This document shows, one piece after another, positions 51,961-60,713 of a DNA stretch of 64,000 bases. A program made the position numbers and the translations under genes. The notes under the pieces were generated by a model, which saw nothing but the letters and a program-made list of their open reading frames with translations, had not been told where the DNA came from and made no database searches. The stretch's first letter is position 1, and the number at the start of each line of letters is the position of its first letter. Source of the stretch: Streptomyces venezuelae (lineage in GTDB: Bacteria > Actinomycetota > Actinomycetes > Streptomycetales > Streptomycetaceae); NCBI RefSeq assembly GCF_008642315.1, contig NZ_CP029192.1, forward strand, positions 1,116,001-1,180,000. Direction: 5' to 3'.

Positions 51961-54231
51961 CTACGGATGGACGAGCACATGGGCGAGGGCCACGCGCCCG
52001 GTCCCCGCCAGTCTGATCCGCACGAACCGCGCCGACTCTCCCCCGCCGAACTCCAGGAGCGTCGGCCGCAGCGCCTGGCCGCCGACGTGACGGGTCGTGG
52101 CGTCGGCGAAGTCCGCGGTCCTCGACAGCTGTACGTCGAAGTCCGCCGTGGCCGTCGACGCCCCGTTCCACACCTCGACCTGCCCGACGCGCCGCACCTC
52201 GCCGAGGTCCACCTGCCACCAGGCGCCCGGCTCGGCGAGGGTGCGGGTGTCGGTGGACGTGTCGCCGTCGACGGCGTACGCGGCCGGGGCGTCGCCGTCC
52301 GTGGAGGACTGGCTCGCCCGGCCCGTGCGGGCCAGGTCGGGGCGCAACTGCTCGACCCGTTCCGGGTGGGCGCCCGCGCGCCGCGCCACGGCGAGCGCGT
52401 CGGCGGGCAGCCGGTCCAGTTCGGTGTGGTTGTCCCGCATGGTCGAGCCCGTGCCGGCGAGGGCCGGTGTGTCGGTGTCGGTCCAGTTGCCGGTGGCCAG
52501 GTTCCGGATGCCGTAATCGGCCCAGTTGGAGACCCACTTGTAGCCGATGCGCGTGATCACGTTGCGCTCGACGCGGATGTACGAGGACTGCTCGTCCAGG
52601 TAGATCCCGTTGCCGTCGCGCTCGGTGTTCCCGTACGCCGAGCGGTTGATGTAGTTCCCGGAGATGACCGTGCCGGGCTGCGCGCCCTGCGTGTAGATGG
52701 CACCGCCGTCGTGCTGGTCGTGCTCGACGCGCATGACGTCGGTGATGCGGTTGCCGGTGACGCGGTTGTCGCGGAGCACCGATTCCCGGGCCTCGGGCTG
52801 GTTCCAGCCCCAGCCGACGGAGATCCCCGAGTAGGGCAGATCCGTGAGGGTGTTGTGATCGACGTTCAGCTCCGCCTCGTAGCCGGCCCAGATGCCCACC
52901 GCGTCCGTGTACTCGACTCCCGCGCGACGGACGGTGTTGTACGCGAACGTGTTCCGCTCCCCCGCGAGTTCGGGCCGCGGGTCGGGCTCGGTGTCGCCGA
53001 TGTAGGCCGCGCCCGAGGAGAGGTCGGTGAAGCGGGAACGGGTGACCGAGGTGTCCTTGGTGCCCGCTTCGAGGACGACGCCCGCACCGCCGAGACGGGT
53101 GAAGTCGGCCCGTTGGACGGCGACATGACGTCCTCCCCGGACGGTGAGCGCGGCGACGGGCTTGGTGTAGTGGCGGCCCGCGTGGTCGGTGGGCCCGGTG
53201 GCGCCGGTGAGGGTGAGGCCTGCCTGGGTACCCGCGTACCCCTCGTCGGTTCCGGGCTGGTGATAGGCCCCGTACGCGAAGCCGATGCCGTCGACACGGA
53301 TGTCGTGGGCGCCCTCCAGGACCATGAGCCGCTCGGTCACCGGTGTGACCGCGTGGACGCGGCGCGGGTCCTCACCGGCACGCGGGAGGTAGGTGACGGT
53401 GCGGTCGACGGCGTCCCACACGAACTCGCCGGGTTTGTCGAGGAGTTCGCGGGCGTTCCCGAAGAAGGCGACGCCGTGGTAGCGGGCCGAGTCGACGGTC
53501 GTGGAGTCCCAGGCGGGGCCGGTGCGGCCGGTCCCGCTCGACGAGTTGGCCCAGCAGGGCTGCGCGAACGTGATGCGGTCGCCCGCCACGCCCGCGATCC
53601 GGCAACGGTAGGTGCGCCAGCGGACCTTGATGACCGCCTCGGCCCCCGTCGGCCGCTTCCACTGTGCGATGCCGGTGGCCGTGGCTCCCGTCATGCCGTC
53701 CTTGGTGGCGTCGCAGGTGGTGGCGGCACAGGCCGCGCCACGTGCCCGGACGGCACGGCGGCCGTCGACGAAGAGCTGTCGTGGAGTGACGCCTTCGGGG
53801 GCCGCGGCGGTCCACGTTCCGTCGTCGTTCTTCACCCAGCCGTCGACGGCGCGTCCGCCGGAGAGCACGGGGCGGGCGCCGGGCGCAGCGGTCCAGGTGA
53901 CCGTGTGTCCCGCGCGCCCGGAGTCGGCAGCGCCGAGCCGCAGCGGGTCCGTCAACTCGTAGATGCCGTCGGCGAGTTCGACGCGCACGTCACGCGCCTC
54001 CCGCTCTGCGGCGATGCGCGCGGCGTCTCTGGCACCGGTGAGCGAACAGGGGCGTGCGGTGCTGCACGTGTCGCCGGTGCCGTGCGGGGCGGCATGAACG
54101 ATGTGCGGGCCCGGCTTCGCGGTGGCGGAGGCAGGGGTGGCCGGGGAACCGAGGGTCAGCACAGCGGCGAGAGCGGTGACGAGCACGCCGGACCGGCCGC
54201 CGACACGGCCGCACACCGAGCGGCGCCTCAC
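51961..54231 (-). CDS. Secreted right-handed beta-helix protein with C-terminal discoidin (F5/8C) domain
   Basis: 756 residues from GTG 54231. The signal runs RSGVLVTALAAVLTLGSPAT to about residue 35. The large centre is a parallel beta-helix of polysaccharide-lyase/glycosidase type: IVHAAPHGTGDTCSTARPCS-like start, then many coil turns with N-T-V, GISVGWGWNQPEARES, DGGAIYTQGAQPGTVISGNY and GNGIYLDEQSSYI. The last 130 residues are F5/8C-like (RASQSSTDGDAPAAYAVDGD, WWQVDLGEVRRVGQVEVWN), a carbohydrate-binding module. The start overlaps the M1 peptidase stop by 4 bp (GTGA). Probably cleaves or binds an extracellular polysaccharide. Confidence 0.88.
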   Translation of the reverse strand: MRRRSVCGRVGGRSGVLVTALAAVLTLGSPATPASATAKPGPHIVHAAPHGTGDTCSTARPCSLTGARDAARIAAEREARDVRVELADGIYELTDPLRLGAADSGRAGHTVTWTAAPGARPVLSGGRAVDGWVKNDDGTWTAAAPEGVTPRQLFVDGRRAVRARGAACAATTCDATKDGMTGATATGIAQWKRPTGAEAVIKVRWRTYRCRIAGVAGDRITFAQPCWANSSSGTGRTGPAWDSTTVDSARYHGVAFFGNARELLDKPGEFVWDAVDRTVTYLPRAGEDPRRVHAVTPVTERLMVLEGAHDIRVDGIGFAYGAYHQPGTDEGYAGTQAGLTLTGATGPTDHAGRHYTKPVAALTVRGGRHVAVQRADFTRLGGAGVVLEAGTKDTSVTRSRFTDLSSGAAYIGDTEPDPRPELAGERNTFAYNTVRRAGVEYTDAVGIWAGYEAELNVDHNTLTDLPYSGISVGWGWNQPEARESVLRDNRVTGNRITDVMRVEHDQHDGGAIYTQGAQPGTVISGNYINRSAYGNTERDGNGIYLDEQSSYIRVERNVITRIGYKWVSNWADYGIRNLATGNWTDTDTPALAGTGSTMRDNHTELDRLPADALAVARRAGAHPERVEQLRPDLARTGRASQSSTDGDAPAAYAVDGDTSTDTRTLAEPGAWWQVDLGEVRRVGQVEVWNGASTATADFDVQLSRTADFADATTRHVGGQALRPTLLEFGGGESARFVRIRLAGTGRVALAHVLVHP

Positions 54232-55691
54232 TTGGCGCCACCCCAGTCGGGATGCCCGGGCATCGGCGGATTGTCGAGGTCGAAGAGCCATTGGCGCAGG
54301 AAGGTCCCGACGGAGCGGTCCCCCGTCACCTTCACCGCGTTGTCGACGAAGTCCTGCGTGGACGCGTTGCCGTGCCGGTGCCTGATCAGCCACGCCTTCA
54401 TGACCGCGTCGAACTCGTCCTGCCCGATCCGCTGCCGCAGGGCGTAGAGGGAGACGGCGGCGCCGTCGTAGATGTTGAAGCCGCCGAGCCCGGTCGGCTT
54501 TCCGGGCGGACCGTCGGTCTTGCGCACCGCGTCGAGTTTCTCGTACGCGGTCCTCATCTTCTCCTCGATGGGCTGGAACCCCTTCTGATCCGCCCACACC
54601 GCCGCGTAGAACACGGCGGGCCCCTCGTTCAGCCAGGCGTCCTGCCAGGTGGCGGGGGTGACGGAGTCGCCGAACCACTGGTGGGTCAGCTCGTGGACCA
54701 TGGTGGTGGAGTAGGTGGGGCGGTCGAACCAGCCGGGGCCGAAGAGGGAGAGGGTCTGGTTCTCCAGCGCGTCGCCGTAGCCGTCGCGCACGATCTGCAC
54801 GCCGTACGTGTCGAAGGGGTAGCGCACGCCGAGGGTCTTCTCCAGCCAGGCGAGCTGGCCGCCGGTCTCCTGGACGATCGGGCGGTACTTCGCCTGCTGG
54901 TCCTCGGGCACGAGGTGGCGCAGCCGCACACCGTGCGGTCCGCGCCCGTACACGTAGGCCTGCTTGTTGACGGAGATGCCGAGGAGCTCCGGTGCCATCG
55001 GGGACCCGAGGGAGAAGTCCCAGGTCTCCTTGGCTCCGGGGGGCTTGCGCCGGCCGGTGAGGTTGCCGTTCGCGGCGGGCGTCCAGCCCTTGGGCGCGGT
55101 GAGGTGGAAGGTCCAGGTCGCCTTGTCGGAGGGGTGGTCGTTGACGGGTGCGAAGGTGTCGGCGCGCGACGCCTGGGCGGCCGAGGCGAAGCCGCCGTCG
55201 GACATGTGACGCCAGCCGGGCAGGCCGACGGGCTTCGTCTTCCCGTTGCCGTGGTACGTGACCTCGACGTCGAAGGAGCGGCGGTCGCGCAGGGCGCGGG
55301 CGGGGGTGACGGTGAGCTCCTGGCCGGTCTTGCCGGGAGCGATGCTCCAGGCGGCGGGAGCGCCGTCGACGGTGATCCGGTCGATGGCGAGCGAGTCCAC
55401 GTCGAGGTTGAAGGACGACAGGTCCTGGGTGGCTCTCGCCCGGATCTTCATGGTGGCGGCGAAGTCATACGTCACGGGCGTGAAGTCGAAGGAGAGGTCG
55501 TAGTGGCGGACGTCGTATCCGCCGTTGCCGAGCGTCGGGTACAGCGGGTCGCCCACGCCGTCCGAGCCGGGGGTGGGCGTGGCGGGCGTCGCGTGGGCGG
55601 GAGAGGGGGCGGGGGCGGCGAGCGCGAGGGTGGCGGCCGCGGCCGCCGTCGCGATGGCGGCACGCAGAGGTCGGATCCTTTTCTCAGCCAT
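54228..55691 (-). CDS. Secreted M1-family metallopeptidase (aminopeptidase)
   Basis: 487 residues. Signal peptide of about 35 residues (AAIATAAAAATLALAAPAPS to AHA). Zinc site complete: His333-Glu334-x-x-His337 in VHELTHQWFGD and Glu356 in WLNEGPAVF. The exopeptidase GxMEN loop reads GDALENQTLSLF, keeping the Glu-Asn. The protein is short for M1 and lacks the long C-terminal helical domain, like the other secreted Streptomyces M1 enzymes of about 450-500 residues. ATG 55691; the ribosome-binding site is weak. Coupled to the downstream beta-helix gene. Confidence 0.92.
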   Translation of the reverse strand: MAEKRIRPLRAAIATAAAAATLALAAPAPSPAHATPATPTPGSDGVGDPLYPTLGNGGYDVRHYDLSFDFTPVTYDFAATMKIRARATQDLSSFNLDVDSLAIDRITVDGAPAAWSIAPGKTGQELTVTPARALRDRRSFDVEVTYHGNGKTKPVGLPGWRHMSDGGFASAAQASRADTFAPVNDHPSDKATWTFHLTAPKGWTPAANGNLTGRRKPPGAKETWDFSLGSPMAPELLGISVNKQAYVYGRGPHGVRLRHLVPEDQQAKYRPIVQETGGQLAWLEKTLGVRYPFDTYGVQIVRDGYGDALENQTLSLFGPGWFDRPTYSTTMVHELTHQWFGDSVTPATWQDAWLNEGPAVFYAAVWADQKGFQPIEEKMRTAYEKLDAVRKTDGPPGKPTGLGGFNIYDGAAVSLYALRQRIGQDEFDAVMKAWLIRHRHGNASTQDFVDNAVKVTGDRSVGTFLRQWLFDLDNPPMPGHPDWGGAK

Positions 55692-55913
55692 GGGGTGGCA
55701 ACGTAGTAATCGCTTACTGCGACGGTCAATACCTCGTTGACCCTTGCGCGAGGGGAGTCCAGCCAGGAGTCACCCCCGGACGACTCAGAAAGAACATAGA
55801 AAGATTCCGGGAGCTCTTGCGCGTCGCAGCAACCGCTTACATGCTGTCGCGGGATCGGCTCACTCAAAGGGCTCCGACGCCTTCATGTGCCCCCGACACC
55901 GCTGGGAGTTCGC
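55692..55913. promoter_or_regulatory. Divergent promoter region with TAAGCG-type operator-like sites
   Basis: Separates the M1 peptidase (minus) and polysaccharide lyase (plus). AGTAATCGCTTACT (55705-55718) is symmetric at 12 of 14 bases; GCAACCGCTTAC (55830-55841) is a second, weaker copy. The central CG and half-site spacing fit a LacI-family operator, different from the GAAAGCG sites elsewhere in the window. The first site overlaps the region just upstream of the peptidase start. Confidence 0.55.
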
Positions 55914-58412
55914 ATGCCCGCACCCGCCCCCTCCCCTGCCCCCTCCTCCGGATCCAACGGCTCCGCCGGGCCCGGCCGTCGCGCGGTGCTCACGGCGGGG
56001 GCGGTGGGGATGGCGTCCGTCGTCGTGCCGTCGGCGGCGGGGGTGGGCACGGCGTGGGGCGCGGCCCCGGCCCCAGCCGGTTCAGATGACACCTACGACA
56101 CCCTCCTCACCCGTGCCGCCGCGCAACTCACCGGCGGCGACTTCGACGCGGCCGACCCCGACTTCGCCGCCGCCCTGAAGACCCTGGACACCCAGGCGTC
56201 CGGCTGGTGGCGGCAGTTGGACCGGTCGGCGGGCAGGACGGCGCTGTGGGCCGACCTCTCCCCCGCCTCAGACCCCGGCAACTTCGGTCAGGGCTACACC
56301 CGTCTGCGCACGCTCGCGACGGCCTGGGCCACCCCCGCCACCTCCCTCAGTGGCAGCGCGGAGGCGCTCGACACCCTGCTCGACGCGCTGCGCTTCCTGC
56401 ATGCAACCGGCTACCGCCCCGGCCGCCCGGAGTCGGGCAATTGGTGGTTCTGGGAGATCGGCGCGCCCCGCGCGCTGATGGACACGTGCGTGCTGCTGCG
56501 AGCGCACCTCCCGGCCGACGACCTCTCCGCGTACACCGCGACGGTCGCGAAGTTCTGCCCCGACCCCGACCGGCGCACCAACGCGCCCTCCCTGGCCGAG
56601 ACCGGCGCCAACCGCGCCGACAAGGCCGTCATCGTGGCCCTGCGCGGTCTGCTCGCCCGGGACAGTGCCACACTGGCGCTGGCCCGCGACGGGCTGTCCG
56701 ACGTCCGGGACAACGGCAGGAACAGCCTCTTCCAGTACGTCACTTCGGGCGACGGGTTCTACGAGGACGGGTCGTTCGTGCAGCACGGCTCCGTCGCGTA
56801 CACGGGAACGTACGGCAGTGTCCTGCTCGGCAGCGCGGGCCAGCTGATCGCGCTGCTCGCGGACTCCCCGTGGGCGGTCACCGACCCGAAGACGTCCGTG
56901 CTGTACGAAGCGGTGGACCGGACGTTCGCGCCCGTGGTGTTCGACGGGCTGATGATGGACGCGGTGCGCGGCCGGGCGATCTCCAGGGAGAAGGCCCGGG
57001 ACCACAACGACGGCGCGGCGACGCTCTCCCACATCCTGCAGTTGGCGTCCGGCGCCCCGGCAGAGTACGCACGACGCTGGCGTGCCATGGCCAAGGGCTG
57101 GATACGCCGCAACAAGAACACGCCCTACCCGGGACTCGTGGGGATCCCCGCGCTGGCCCGCGCCAAGGCCGTCCTCGACGACGCGTCGATCCCGGCCGAC
57201 GACCGGCTCACCGGGCACTTCGTCTTCGCCGACATGGACCGGGTGGTGCACCGCAGGCCCGGCTGGACCCTCGCGCTGTCGCTCTCCTCGAAGCGCATCG
57301 CCGCCTACGAGGCGGGCAACGGCGAGAACCTGCACGGCTGGTACACCGGTGACGGCATGACCTATCTGTACGCCGGCGACGACCTCGGGCGGTTCGGTGA
57401 CGGCTTCTGGGCGACCGTCGATCCGTACCGCCTGCCGGGCACGACCGTGGACACGCGGGCCCGTGCCGACATCGGCTCGGGCGGCGGCACCGGCACGTAC
57501 CGCCCGAAGAACGCCGTGGCGGGCGGCGCCGTCCTGGACGCACGCCACGGGGCGGCGGCCATGGAGCTGCTCGCCGACGGAAGCACGCTGCGGGCGCGCA
57601 AGGCGTGGTTCTGCCTCGACAACGCCGTCGTCGCGCTCGGCGCGGGCATCTCCGCGAGCGACGGGCGCACGATCGAGACGGTCGTCGAGAACCGCAATCT
57701 GTACGCAGACGGGCCCGCGCGGCGGCTGGTGGTGGACGGGCGGGGCCGGCCGGGGCACGACGGGTGGTCCGCGCGGCTCGGCGGCGCGCGGTGGGCGCAC
57801 TTGTCCGGGACCGGGGGCTACGTCTTCCCCTCATACCCGGGCCGCCCCGGTCCTGCGGTCGACGTGGGCCTGCGCGCCCTGCGCGAGGTGCGGGTCGGCG
57901 CGTGGCGCGACATCAACACCGGCGCCGATACGGGGGGCAGCGCGTCGCCGGTGACGCGCCGGTATCTCACCCTCTGGCTCGACCACGGGGTGGCGCCCTC
58001 GGACGCGTCGTACGCGTATGTCCTGCTGCCCGGGGCGAGTGAGGCCGCGACGGCGGTCTGGGCGCGGTCCTCGCCGGTGCGGGTCGTCGCCAACGACGCG
58101 GGCGTCCAGGCGGTGGAGGCGCGGCGGGACGGGCTCCTCGCCGCGCACTTCTGGCGTCCCGGGCGGCTCGGGGGGCTTTCGGTGTCGGGGCCGGGCACGG
58201 TGCTTGTTCGACGGGGGCGTGGGGGTGGCGTGTCGGTTGCCGTCGCCGATCCCGGGCGGACCGGGGCTACGGTCGATGTCGAGCTTCCGTTTCCCGTACG
58301 GGGGGTGGTCCGGGCGGATGACACGGTGGCCGTCCGGCCGGGGAGGCGGGGGGTTGTCACCGTGCGGGTGGAGGGATCTCGGGGCCACACGCATGCTGCC
58401 GAGCTGCGGTGA
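55914..58412 (+). CDS. Polysaccharide lyase family 8 (hyaluronate/chondroitin/xanthan lyase type)
   Basis: 832 residues from ATG 55914 (GGGAG 6 nt upstream). A Tat-like signal is present (GPGRRAVLTAGAVGMASVVV). PL8 catalytic set by family pattern: Asn176 in GNWWFWEIGAPRALMDT, His291 and Tyr300 in VQHGSVAYTGTYGSVLL, with the nine-residue His-Tyr spacing of known hyaluronate lyases. Alpha/alpha toroid then beta-sandwich domains, normal length. It cleaves uronic-acid polysaccharides by beta-elimination outside the cell; which one (hyaluronan, chondroitin, xanthan) cannot be told. Next to a DUF2264 gene that may act on the products. Confidence 0.93.
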   Translation: MPAPAPSPAPSSGSNGSAGPGRRAVLTAGAVGMASVVVPSAAGVGTAWGAAPAPAGSDDTYDTLLTRAAAQLTGGDFDAADPDFAAALKTLDTQASGWWRQLDRSAGRTALWADLSPASDPGNFGQGYTRLRTLATAWATPATSLSGSAEALDTLLDALRFLHATGYRPGRPESGNWWFWEIGAPRALMDTCVLLRAHLPADDLSAYTATVAKFCPDPDRRTNAPSLAETGANRADKAVIVALRGLLARDSATLALARDGLSDVRDNGRNSLFQYVTSGDGFYEDGSFVQHGSVAYTGTYGSVLLGSAGQLIALLADSPWAVTDPKTSVLYEAVDRTFAPVVFDGLMMDAVRGRAISREKARDHNDGAATLSHILQLASGAPAEYARRWRAMAKGWIRRNKNTPYPGLVGIPALARAKAVLDDASIPADDRLTGHFVFADMDRVVHRRPGWTLALSLSSKRIAAYEAGNGENLHGWYTGDGMTYLYAGDDLGRFGDGFWATVDPYRLPGTTVDTRARADIGSGGGTGTYRPKNAVAGGAVLDARHGAAAMELLADGSTLRARKAWFCLDNAVVALGAGISASDGRTIETVVENRNLYADGPARRLVVDGRGRPGHDGWSARLGGARWAHLSGTGGYVFPSYPGRPGPAVDVGLRALREVRVGAWRDINTGADTGGSASPVTRRYLTLWLDHGVAPSDASYAYVLLPGASEAATAVWARSSPVRVVANDAGVQAVEARRDGLLAAHFWRPGRLGGLSVSGPGTVLVRRGRGGGVSVAVADPGRTGATVDVELPFPVRGVVRADDTVAVRPGRRGVVTVRVEGSRGHTHAAELR

Positions 58413-58420
58413 GGGGGGTG

Positions 58421-58540
58421 TTTCTTGGCTGCGGGCGCGTGATGGTTGATTGCGCGGTTCCCCGCGCCCCTTGAAACCCGATCTTTGGCTGCGGGTGCGT
58501 GGTGGCTTCTCGCGCAGTTCCCCACGCCCCTAAAAGCAGC
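58421..58540. repeat. Two tandem 60-bp copies of a Streptomyces intergenic repeat
   Basis: Units of 60 bp starting 58421 and 58481 share ttggctgcggg(c/t)gcgtg...cgc(g/a)gttcccc(g/a)cgcccc. The GCGCAGTTCCCCGCGCCCC core is a motif I recall as dispersed in Streptomyces intergenic DNA. It lies between the lyase and DUF2264 genes and may form a transcript-end structure. Confidence 0.7.
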
Positions 58541-58602
58541 CCCCGCCCCCAGCAGCCCCGCGCGAACCCTCTGTCCCTCGCCACCTAGGAGTTGCGAAGA
58601 AC

Positions 58603-60483
58603 GTGCCCGCCCCGCACCTGACCCTGCCCTCCACCGATCGTGTTCTGTCTCCGCTCACCGGGTGGACTCGGGCACACTGGGAAGCGCTCGCTGATCGGCA
58701 GTTGGACGCTCTCGTGCCCTATGCCACGCCAGGGTTCGCTCAGTACCGGCTGCCGGGGCGGAACAGTTGGTCCGGGGTCGTGTCGGACGGGCTCGAAGGG
58801 TACGCGCGGTCGTTCCTTCTCGCGTCCTTCCGGATCGCGGGAGCGAGTGGCGAGGCGGACCCCCGTCTCGTGGAACGGTACGCGCGAGGTCTGACAACCG
58901 GCACGGACCGTGACAGCGGTGAGGCCTGGCCGGAACTCACCGACTGTTCCCAGCAGATGGTGGAGGCCGCCTCCATCGCGATCGGGCTGCACGAGACCCG
59001 CCCCTGGATCTGGGACAAGCTCGACACCCGGGTCCAGGAACGGGTCGTCGACTGGTTCTCCGGATTCGTCGGCGGGAAGACCTGGGACAACAACTGGCGG
59101 CTGTTCCAGGTGGTGTCCGAGCAGTTCCTCGCGTCGGTGGGCGCTCCTTACAGCCAAGCGGACATCGACGGTGGCCTCGACCGCATCGAGGACTGGTACC
59201 ACGGCGACGGGTGGTACAGCGACGGCGACGGACGCAACTTTGACTACTACATCGGCTGGGCCATGCACCTCTACCCGCTGCTGTGGGCCCGGATGACCGG
59301 CGGGGACGACGGCGGCCGCGCCAAGGTCTACCGGGAGCGCCTCGCCCAGTTCCTCGCCACCTACCCGCACTTCTTCGGGGGCGACGGCGCGCCCGTCCAC
59401 CAGGGGCGCTCCCTGACGTACCGCTTCGCCGCTGCCGCGCCCGTGTGGATGGGAGCTCTGGCCGACTGCACTCCGCTGGCGCCCGGTCTCACGCGGCGTC
59501 TCGCCTCCGGCACGGCACGGCACTTCGTGGAGCGCGGTGTGCCCGACGAGCGGGGGCTGCTGCCGCTCGGCTGGTACGGGACGTTTCTGCCCGCCACGCA
59601 GGCCTACTCGGGGCCCGCCTCCCCTTACTGGGCGAGCAAGGGATTTCTGGGGCTGCTGCTCCCCGCCGACCATCCGGTGTGGACGGAGCGCGAAATGCCG
59701 CTGCCCGTCGAGGAGTCCGACCAGTACACGGCGCTCCCGCAGCCCGGCTGGCTGCTGCACGGCACCCGGCACGACGGCGTCGTCCGCCTGATCAACCACG
59801 GCAGCGACCACAACCCCCTCGAAGGCCCCGCCCAGGACGATCCGCACTACGCCAAGTTCGCCTACTCCACCGCGACCGCCCCGGAGACCGCGCCCCGCGC
59901 GTGGGACCGTGCCGTCGACGGCCACCTGACACTCCTCGCGCCCGACGGCACGCCCTCGCGGCGCCTGCGCATCCACCCGCTGAGCTGCGCGGGCCGCGTC
60001 GCCGCCTCCCGCCACGACGCCCGGTATCCGGGCACTGACGAGACGTATCCCATCGAGACGACCAGCGCGCTGCACGGTCCCTGGGAGATCCGGGTGCATC
60101 GGGTGAAGGCGCCGCAGGGGGCCACCGTCCGCGAGGGCGGGCACGCCGTGGCGGACGACGCCCAGCCGCACACCGAGTGCGGCCCCGGCTGGGCGCTCGC
60201 TCGTACGACGACGGGCCTGACCAGCGCGGTCGTCGCCCTGCATGGCTGGGACGAGGAGACGGGCACCGCCCGCGAGGTGGCGTCCAACGCGTACGGCCCG
60301 CACTCCGCGACACCGTTCTTGACCGCCGCGTCCCACCCGGGCGGCGACAGCGTCCACGTCACCCTGATCGCCCTCTCCCAGGACACGGTCGACCCGAGCG
60401 CGCTACGGGAATCCATCACCTGTGCCGTGGACGGCGGCACCGTCCGCGTCCGCTTTCCCGACGGTACGGAGCTCACCCTGTGA
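58603..60483 (+). CDS. DUF2264-domain protein, candidate polysaccharide-processing enzyme
   Basis: 626 residues, GTG start 58603 with AGGAG about 11 nt upstream. The N-terminal 350 residues match the DUF2264 toroid-like family (GVVSDGLEGYARSFLLASFR, TWDNNWRLFQVVSEQFL, GWYSDGDGRNFDYYIGWAMH); the C-terminal 270 form a beta-rich region (YWASKGFLGLLLPADHPVWT, WEIRVHRVKAP). No signal peptide, so cytosolic. Members neighbour lyases and glycoside hydrolases; a role in breaking unsaturated oligosaccharides made by the PL8 lyase is inferred, not shown. Confidence 0.85.
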   Translation: MPAPHLTLPSTDRVLSPLTGWTRAHWEALADRQLDALVPYATPGFAQYRLPGRNSWSGVVSDGLEGYARSFLLASFRIAGASGEADPRLVERYARGLTTGTDRDSGEAWPELTDCSQQMVEAASIAIGLHETRPWIWDKLDTRVQERVVDWFSGFVGGKTWDNNWRLFQVVSEQFLASVGAPYSQADIDGGLDRIEDWYHGDGWYSDGDGRNFDYYIGWAMHLYPLLWARMTGGDDGGRAKVYRERLAQFLATYPHFFGGDGAPVHQGRSLTYRFAAAAPVWMGALADCTPLAPGLTRRLASGTARHFVERGVPDERGLLPLGWYGTFLPATQAYSGPASPYWASKGFLGLLLPADHPVWTEREMPLPVEESDQYTALPQPGWLLHGTRHDGVVRLINHGSDHNPLEGPAQDDPHYAKFAYSTATAPETAPRAWDRAVDGHLTLLAPDGTPSRRLRIHPLSCAGRVAASRHDARYPGTDETYPIETTSALHGPWEIRVHRVKAPQGATVREGGHAVADDAQPHTECGPGWALARTTTGLTSAVVALHGWDEETGTAREVASNAYGPHSATPFLTAASHPGGDSVHVTLIALSQDTVDPSALRESITCAVDGGTVRVRFPDGTELTL

Positions 60484-60713
60484 CCTGCCTCCCTTGAAGA
60501 GCACGGTCGGTGTGGCCTCGGTCGCGGACTCACGTGAAGTCCCCCCCCGGAGACCGGTACCGGCACCTCTTCGTCAGCGCTTCCCTCAGCACACTCATAG
60601 ATACCGCTTATGACCGCATTAGTCGGACACGTCTACTCAGTACTGCGGCGGAGTTCGAGGCTGGTGTCGCGGCACCGCACGACACCGCACGACACCGCAT
60701 GAGGGATGACGTA
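60484..60713. other. Intergenic region with short direct repeats
   Basis: Contains three near-copies of gacaccgcac (60671-60700) just before the surface protein start, and an AT-richer stretch (60590-60630) likely to hold its promoter. No gene seen. Confidence 0.45.
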
